From positions 186,001 through 250,000 of the forward strand of contig NZ_JAETXJ010000002.1 in assembly GCF_022508225.1 (NCBI RefSeq): DNA of 64,000 nucleotides. Reading direction: 5' to 3'. The notes beneath the pieces were generated by a model. That model ran no database searches. It saw only the letters and a program-made list of their open reading frames with translations, and was not told the origin of the DNA. Below are positions 58,434 to 64,000 of the stretch, piece after piece; position 1 is the stretch's first letter, and each line of letters begins with the position of its first letter. The position numbers and the translations under genes were made by a program. Source of the stretch: Desulfovibrio sp. UIB00. GTDB lineage: Bacteria > Desulfobacterota > Desulfovibrionia > Desulfovibrionales > Desulfovibrionaceae.

Positions 58434-59123
58434 TCAGCAGAGCACGGAAGAGGCGAACATCTGTGCGCCCGCGAATACTTCAAGATGTTTCTGCGCGATG
58501 TTCAGCGCATCAGAGACGTGTCCGGCCCCGGAAAAGCCATAAATAACTGTGAGCAGACGCCGGGGCGAAGATGTGTCCGGCCCGTCCTCGGCAATCATGG
58601 CCCGGCGGGAATCGCTGCAAGGGCAGCCGAACGCGCCCTGATCATCTGCCAGAAGAGGCATGCGGTAGAGGTCGAGCTCGTCCTTGCCAATGCCCGCATA
58701 GGCTTCGCCTTCTCGCCCCGCGCGCAACACAATATTGCCGCTCAGGCGGGCAAGATCGTAGGTGCCAAGCGAAAAGCCCGTTTCAAGCGAAACCAGATTG
58801 TTGGCATCCACTGCGGAGTTTATGCGGTACAGATCCTTGCCCTGCCGCACGCGGCGGTAGAGGGCCTCGGAAGAAATACGTACCCGGCCCGGATCGCGCC
58901 CAAAAGCCTTGAAGGCCTGACGCGAGGGGCCTATCTGCGGCATGTCGGCAAGTTCCGTGTTTTCAAGACGTTGGCGCAAACCGGGCAAAATATTCCGGTT
59001 GAAGAATTGCCACAACTGCGGTTCCTCGGTTCGAACAGGAGCAGACCAGAAAACACAGCCGAGGGCGGTATCCGGCCAGATCGAACGTAATTCCGGGGCA
59101 ATGGAAATTTCGGGCATGAGCAT
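58434..59123 (-). CDS. Stand-alone B3/B4 tRNA-synthetase-like domain protein
   Basis: The 229-residue protein resembles the B3/B4 domain of phenylalanyl-tRNA synthetase beta, which edits mischarged Tyr-tRNA. Segments include LADMPQIGPSRQAFKAFGRDPGRVRISSEALYRRV near residue 60, INSAVDANNLVSLETGFSLGTYDL near residue 102 and CPCSDSRRAMIAED near residue 170. Stand-alone members are poorly characterised and may bind or edit tRNA. ATG 59123 has GGGAG about 11 bases upstream; the ATG two codons on (59117) is also possible. It is followed by the 9hc operon on the same strand. Confidence 0.78.
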   Translation of the reverse strand: MLMPEISIAPELRSIWPDTALGCVFWSAPVRTEEPQLWQFFNRNILPGLRQRLENTELADMPQIGPSRQAFKAFGRDPGRVRISSEALYRRVRQGKDLYRINSAVDANNLVSLETGFSLGTYDLARLSGNIVLRAGREGEAYAGIGKDELDLYRMPLLADDQGAFGCPCSDSRRAMIAEDGPDTSSPRRLLTVIYGFSGAGHVSDALNIAQKHLEVFAGAQMFASSVLC

Positions 59124-59184
59124 GGCGGCGGGTACTCCCTTTGTAATGGTCTGAAACCGCGATACATTCCAGCAGCTACAATTC

Positions 59185-60129
59185 TTAGCTGCTGCGCGCC
59201 TTCTGCCAGAAGCGGCAGGCGGCCTCCACGACTGCGGCGGGATCGTCCGGGGGCAGCCATTGGGCCTCGGGCCGTGCGCGAAACCACGTAAGCTGGCGCT
59301 TGGCGTAGGCCCTCGTGTTGCGCAGCCAGAGGGAGCGGCAGTCCTCAAGAGAAAGGCGGCCCTGCAAGTGCGCCAGCGCTTCGGCGCAGCCAATGCCCGA
59401 CCAGCCCGGCGCGGCAGGGTCGGCGCAATGGCTCATGGCCGCGCGGGCCTCGTCCAGCGCGCCGCCCGCGAGCATGAGGTCAAGGCGGCGGGCCAGTCGT
59501 GGCTCAAGCCATACCAGGGACGCGTCCAGCGTCAGCAGGGGGCCGACGCAGAGCGGCGTACTCATGGAATTACTGTGCCACCACGTAAAGGGACGCCCCG
59601 TGCTTTGGCAGACCTCCAGCGCGCGGACGATGCGCTGCCGGTCGTTGGGGTGGATTTTGGCGGCATAGGCGGGGTCGGCTTGCGCCAGTTCGGCATGCAG
59701 GGCGGGCGCGCCCTGGGCGTCCACGCGGGCGGTGATCGCAGCGGTGAGTTGCGGGTCAACGGGCGGAATTTCCGCCATGCCCCGCAGCAAAGCCTGAAAG
59801 TATAAGCCCGTGCCGCCCACCAGCAGAGGCGTTTTGCCACGTGCAAGGATGTCGCGCACCTTGTCCACGGCGGCTTCTGCCCATCGGCCAGCGCTGATCT
59901 TGTTCTCAGTGGGCAAGAAACCATACAGGTGGTGCGGGCACGAGGCGCGTTCTTCTGGCGAGGGTTGGGCCGTAATCAAGGGAAAATCGGCATAGACCTG
60001 ACGCGAATCAGCGTTGACTACCTCGCCGTCAAGGGCAGCAGCCAGGGCAAGCGCCGCTGCCGTTTTGCCCGAGCCGGTAGGCCCGGCCAGGCAGATAACC
60101 GGCAGCGGCGCAGAAGTCGTTTCAGGCAT
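59185..60129 (-). CDS. miaA: tRNA dimethylallyltransferase MiaA
   Basis: MiaA adds dimethylallyl to A37 of tRNAs reading UNN codons. The 314-residue protein has the P-loop GPTGSGKTAAAL near residue 18, NADSRQVYADFPLITAQPS near residue 40, GGTGLYFQALLRG near residue 106 and the tRNA-binding NDRQRIVRALEV stretch near residue 162. ATG 60129 lies two bases after the coaD stop. It is the last gene of the rsmD-coaD-miaA group. Confidence 0.95.
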   Translation of the reverse strand: MPETTSAPLPVICLAGPTGSGKTAAALALAAALDGEVVNADSRQVYADFPLITAQPSPEERASCPHHLYGFLPTENKISAGRWAEAAVDKVRDILARGKTPLLVGGTGLYFQALLRGMAEIPPVDPQLTAAITARVDAQGAPALHAELAQADPAYAAKIHPNDRQRIVRALEVCQSTGRPFTWWHSNSMSTPLCVGPLLTLDASLVWLEPRLARRLDLMLAGGALDEARAAMSHCADPAAPGWSGIGCAEALAHLQGRLSLEDCRSLWLRNTRAYAKRQLTWFRARPEAQWLPPDDPAAVVEAACRFWQKARSS

Positions 60130-60131
60130 GA

Positions 60132-60671
60132 TCACTTGACGCGGAAGCCGCCAAAAGGCGGTGCAAGGCAGGGCGTACCCTGACGCACTTCACCCTTGTG
60201 GTACTTATCCATCAGGGCCGTGCGCACGTTTTCAGGCACGAGGCCCTTGATGTCCGCGCCATGGCTGGCCGCAGCCTTGACTATGGTTGAGCTGATGAAC
60301 AGCCACTGGTAGTCGGTCATCAAAAAGACCGTCTGGATGTGGCGTTGCAGGCGGCGGTTCATGAGCGCCAACTGGAATTCGTACTCAAAGTCCGAGGCCG
60401 CGCGCAGCCCACGCAGCAGGGCGCAGGCCCCGCGTTGGGCCGCGTATTCCACAGTGAGGCCGGAGAAAGGCTCCACCACGGCGCGCGGTTCATCCTTGAG
60501 CGCCTCCCGGGCCATTTCCACCCGCTCTTCATGGCTGAACAGGGGGAATTTGGGCGTATTGTCCGCCACGGCCACAACAATTTGGTCAAAGACTTCGCAG
60601 CCGCGCCGGATAAGGCTCAGGTGCCCGTTGGTCAGCGGATCGAAAGTGCCGGGGTAGAGTGCTATTCTCAT
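60132..60671 (-). CDS. coaD: Phosphopantetheine adenylyltransferase CoaD
   Basis: CoaD makes dephospho-CoA from 4'-phosphopantetheine and ATP. The 179-residue protein has the class I nucleotidyltransferase motif YPGTFDPLTNGHLSLI at the N-terminus, RGLRAASDFEYEFQLALMNR near residue 88 and FISSTIVK near residue 127 (ISSTxVR type). The C-terminus is about 15 residues longer than E. coli CoaD. Its ATG overlaps the rsmD stop (ATGA), a widely conserved gene pair. Confidence 0.96.
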   Translation of the reverse strand: MRIALYPGTFDPLTNGHLSLIRRGCEVFDQIVVAVADNTPKFPLFSHEERVEMAREALKDEPRAVVEPFSGLTVEYAAQRGACALLRGLRAASDFEYEFQLALMNRRLQRHIQTVFLMTDYQWLFISSTIVKAAASHGADIKGLVPENVRTALMDKYHKGEVRQGTPCLAPPFGGFRVK

Positions 60672-61219
60672 GGCAGTGTCCAGATGCATATGCGTGTCTG
60701 ACCGAAGAGGCGTTCGGCCTCAAGAGTCCATTCTGCGGGCAGGTTTACCCGTGCGTCTTTTTCAATTTCAGCCGTTACAAAAGCCCCCGGTGCAAGCCAG
60801 CGGCGAGTAGCCAGCAGCTTGAGGGCCGGGTTGGCAAGATTTTTGCGGTAGGGCGGATCCATAAAAATAAGCGAATACGGTTCCGCAGGGGGAGTTTTGA
60901 GCACACGTAGCACATCATCGCTCACAATGCGGGCCTCATTTTCCACCCCCAGGGCGGCGATGTTGTCCTTGAGGCAGCGCACGGCCTGGGGGGCCATTTC
61001 CACCATCAGGGCGTGTTCTGCGCCCCGGCTGATGGCTTCAAAGGTCAGGCTGCCGCTGCCCGCAAAGAGGTCTAGCACCCGCGCGCTGTACCAGTCCATG
61101 CCGCGCGCGGCGAGCATGGAAAAAAGCGCCTCGCGTGTTTTGCCCATGGCGGGGCGGTAGCCCTCGCCTTCAACAGTCTTAAGATTGCGTCCGCCAAGAC
61201 GCCCCGAAATAATCCGCAT
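60668..61219 (-). CDS. rsmD: 16S rRNA (guanine-966-N2)-methyltransferase RsmD
   Basis: RsmD methylates G966 in the 30S head. The 183-residue protein begins MRIISGRLGGRNL, has a conserved RPAMGKTREALFSML segment near residue 22, motif I VLDLFAGSGSLTFEA near residue 48 and the DPPY catalytic motif (FMDPPY) near residue 120. It overlaps coaD downstream and lies six bases after the beta-CASP hydrolase gene. Confidence 0.95.
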   Translation of the reverse strand: MRIISGRLGGRNLKTVEGEGYRPAMGKTREALFSMLAARGMDWYSARVLDLFAGSGSLTFEAISRGAEHALMVEMAPQAVRCLKDNIAALGVENEARIVSDDVLRVLKTPPAEPYSLIFMDPPYRKNLANPALKLLATRRWLAPGAFVTAEIEKDARVNLPAEWTLEAERLFGQTRICIWTLP

Positions 61220-61225
61220 GACGGC

Positions 61226-62836
61226 CTACATGCGCGAGAGCAGGCGGGTGAGGGCGTAATCCATCTTTTCCATGGCCTCCTGCAGCTCGGTTTGTTCCAC
61301 CCATGGGCGGTTTTCAACATCGGCCATCTTGCCTTTGAACATACCCCACTTGCGTTCCACTTCGTCCGTGAGGAATGTCCAGTTGACGCGGGGATGGGCC
61401 TGGGTTTCGTGCTGCACGGTTTCGGTGAGCTGCGGCCCTTCAAGCACCATTTCTTCAAGGTAGGTGGCAATAAGGGGGCGCTTGGCGAATTTTTGTTCAA
61501 TAAGCCCGGCAAATACGTTCTGGGCCTTTGTTTCACCATGGGTCAGCACCACCTGCGCGCCGTTGCCGGTCAGCGGCTTGAGCCATTCAAGCAGCTGGCT
61601 TTGCCCGGCGTGGCCGGAAAATCCGTTGATGGTGAAAATGCGGGCGGCAACATCAATATCTTCGCCAAAGAGCGTGATCTTTTTGGCCTTTTCCACCAGC
61701 TTTCGGCCCGGTGTGCCCACGCCCTGATAGCCCACAAAAACAATGCTTGCACCGGGCTTCCAGATATTGTGGCGCAGGTGATGGCGGACGCGGCCCGCGT
61801 TGCACATGCCGCTGGCCGAAATGACAATGGCAGGGCCCTTGTAGTCATTGATGGCCTGTGATTCCGCAGCGGAAAGCGTGTAGCGCAGGTTGGGCAGCGA
61901 GAATGGATCATCCCCGCCGTTGAGCATTTTGAGCGCTTCATCGTCAAAAAGCTCGCGGTTGCGTTCAAAAACTTCTGTAGCGCGGATGGCCAGGGGGCTG
62001 TCCACAAATACGGGCATATCCGCCGGCAGTTTGTTCTGCTTGGCGAGCATGTGCAGGCAGTAGAGCACTTCCTGGGTACGCTCCACGGCAAATGCCGGAA
62101 TGATTACCTTTTCGCTCTTGCCGTAGCTGTAGGCAATGGCTTCGCCCAGTTCGTCAACGCTGAGGTTTTCGTCCTTGTGGTCACGGTCGCCGTAAGTGGA
62201 TTCCATGAACACGTAGTCGGCCTTGGGCGGGGTCTCAGGGCTGCGCACAATGAGCGACTGCGGGCGGCCAATGTCGCCCGAAAAGATGAGGCTGGTGGTT
62301 TTGCCGTCTTCATCAGCCTCAAGGCGCAAGGAGCCGGAACCAAGAATATGACCAGCGTCATAGTAGATTACGCGGATGCCCGGTGCAGGCTCAAACACCT
62401 TGTGGTAATCAACAGTCTGAAAAAGGGTGACCGTTTTTTGGGCATCCTCAACATTGTACAGGGCCGTTGGGGGATTTTTAAGCCCGCGCCGCTGGTATTT
62501 GCGCGCTTCCCACAGGGCTTCCATTTCCTGGATGTGGGCGCTGTCCTGCAACATGAGGTCCAGCAGTTCGCTGGTGGCCTTGGTGCAGAAAATGGGACCG
62601 GCAAAGCCCTCCTTGACCATCTTGGGCAGCAGGCCGGAGTGGTCGATGTGAGCATGGGTGACAAGAATAAAGTCAATGGCGGTAGGCTGATAAAGTTCAG
62701 TTTCGCGGTTGCGGGCTTCAATGGCCTTGTTGCCCTGGTGCATGCCGCAATCAATGCAAAAGCGCTTGCCAGCCGCCTCAACCATATAACATGAACCGGT
62801 CACGGTTTGCGCCGCACCCAGAAATTGTACTTTCAT
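61226..62836 (-). CDS. Beta-CASP metallo-beta-lactamase RNA hydrolase
   Basis: The 536-residue protein has the MBL zinc site HAHIDHSG at residues 61-68 and the beta-CASP insert with AFAVERTQEVLYCL, ADMPVFVDSPLA, VISASGMCNAGRVRHHL and NGFSGHAGQSQLLEWL. The RMMBL motif near the end contains HGETKAQNVFAG. Such proteins are RNA endo/exonucleases of the CPSF73-like (Ysh1) group. GGAGGAAC precedes ATG 62836. rsmD follows closely, suggesting a joint RNA-processing operon. Confidence 0.9.
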   Translation of the reverse strand: MKVQFLGAAQTVTGSCYMVEAAGKRFCIDCGMHQGNKAIEARNRETELYQPTAIDFILVTHAHIDHSGLLPKMVKEGFAGPIFCTKATSELLDLMLQDSAHIQEMEALWEARKYQRRGLKNPPTALYNVEDAQKTVTLFQTVDYHKVFEPAPGIRVIYYDAGHILGSGSLRLEADEDGKTTSLIFSGDIGRPQSLIVRSPETPPKADYVFMESTYGDRDHKDENLSVDELGEAIAYSYGKSEKVIIPAFAVERTQEVLYCLHMLAKQNKLPADMPVFVDSPLAIRATEVFERNRELFDDEALKMLNGGDDPFSLPNLRYTLSAAESQAINDYKGPAIVISASGMCNAGRVRHHLRHNIWKPGASIVFVGYQGVGTPGRKLVEKAKKITLFGEDIDVAARIFTINGFSGHAGQSQLLEWLKPLTGNGAQVVLTHGETKAQNVFAGLIEQKFAKRPLIATYLEEMVLEGPQLTETVQHETQAHPRVNWTFLTDEVERKWGMFKGKMADVENRPWVEQTELQEAMEKMDYALTRLLSRM

Positions 62837-63088
62837 TTGTTCCTCCACTGAGGGTTGGCGGCTTGAGAGGCCGCAAGCTCTTTGCTGACCGCGATACAAG
62901 GCGGAAAAGACGCAAGGAGACTTTTTTCCATAGCCGCAAGCGCGGCCCAGCGTCAAGCAAGGGGCCAGTCGGTAATGTTCCCGCATTGCCTTTGGCCGAA
63001 GGCCCACATATACTGAAAGTTGTCGGCCCATGCGGCGTCTTTTACACGCAGGCCTCCCCCCATACTTCAAGAGGAACAAGGAGCATTC

Positions 63089-64000
<912 letters not shown>

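Overview
The window reads as a chromosomal segment of a Desulfovibrio, most likely close to Desulfovibrio desulfuricans. The evidence is a four-gene nine-haem cytochrome c (9Hc) operon, a periplasmic selenocysteine formate dehydrogenase with its own tetrahaem cytochrome c3, a PglB-type bacterial oligosaccharyltransferase, a B12-dependent ribonucleotide reductase and a UbiD-family decarboxylase. The DNA is GC-rich with short AT-rich promoter islands. I see no insertion sequence, prophage, CRISPR array, rRNA or convincing tRNA. The species assignment is inference from gene content.

Layout. 1-13 kb: an incomplete Rsm22-like gene with a long Arg/Asp tail, nrdJ, a YdjM-like hydrolase, a duplicated-fold membrane protein, the rnr-murJ pair, a Bax-inhibitor-1 protein, an exported cyclophilin, and a divergent HxlR regulator / iron-sulfur flavoprotein pair with a recognisable operator. 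13-25 kb: ruvC, an MlaE-like permease, a SPOR protein, argS, fabD, rsmG, pglB followed by a large RNA-like hairpin, rlmH, a TsaC-like gene, and a MarR regulator with a methyltransferase sharing a duplicated operator. 25-37 kb: nudix-ubiD, nadE, glpX with a coupled exported protein, then a minus-strand run of cvpA, mazG, a GH13-like lipoprotein and a large membrane protein.

37-46 kb is a molybdenum/formate module: mobA, an FmdE-zinc finger-molybdopterin-binding fusion, fdhA (selenocysteine at an in-frame TGA), fdhB, fdhE and cytochrome c3. These supply cofactor, enzyme, assembly factor and periplasmic electron acceptor. 46-54 kb: an isolated cheZ, cpoB/ybgF, lspA with a coupled 68-residue membrane protein, ileS, an isolated hypC, a FemAB-like gene and rnk. 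54-58 kb is the 9hc operon (9hcA-B-C-D, minus strand), expected to pass electrons from the periplasmic cytochrome pool to the quinone pool or cytoplasm. 58-64 kb: a B3/B4-domain protein, miaA, coaD, rsmD, a beta-CASP RNA hydrolase, a LOG-family gene, and the 5' end of tadA cut by the window edge.

The less ordinary items are the HxlR and MarR operator architectures, the structured element after pglB, the GH13-like lipoprotein/membrane protein pair, the FmdE fusion, and orphan terminators upstream of rnk that suggest an unannotated small RNA. I found no unmistakably new defence or mobile system.
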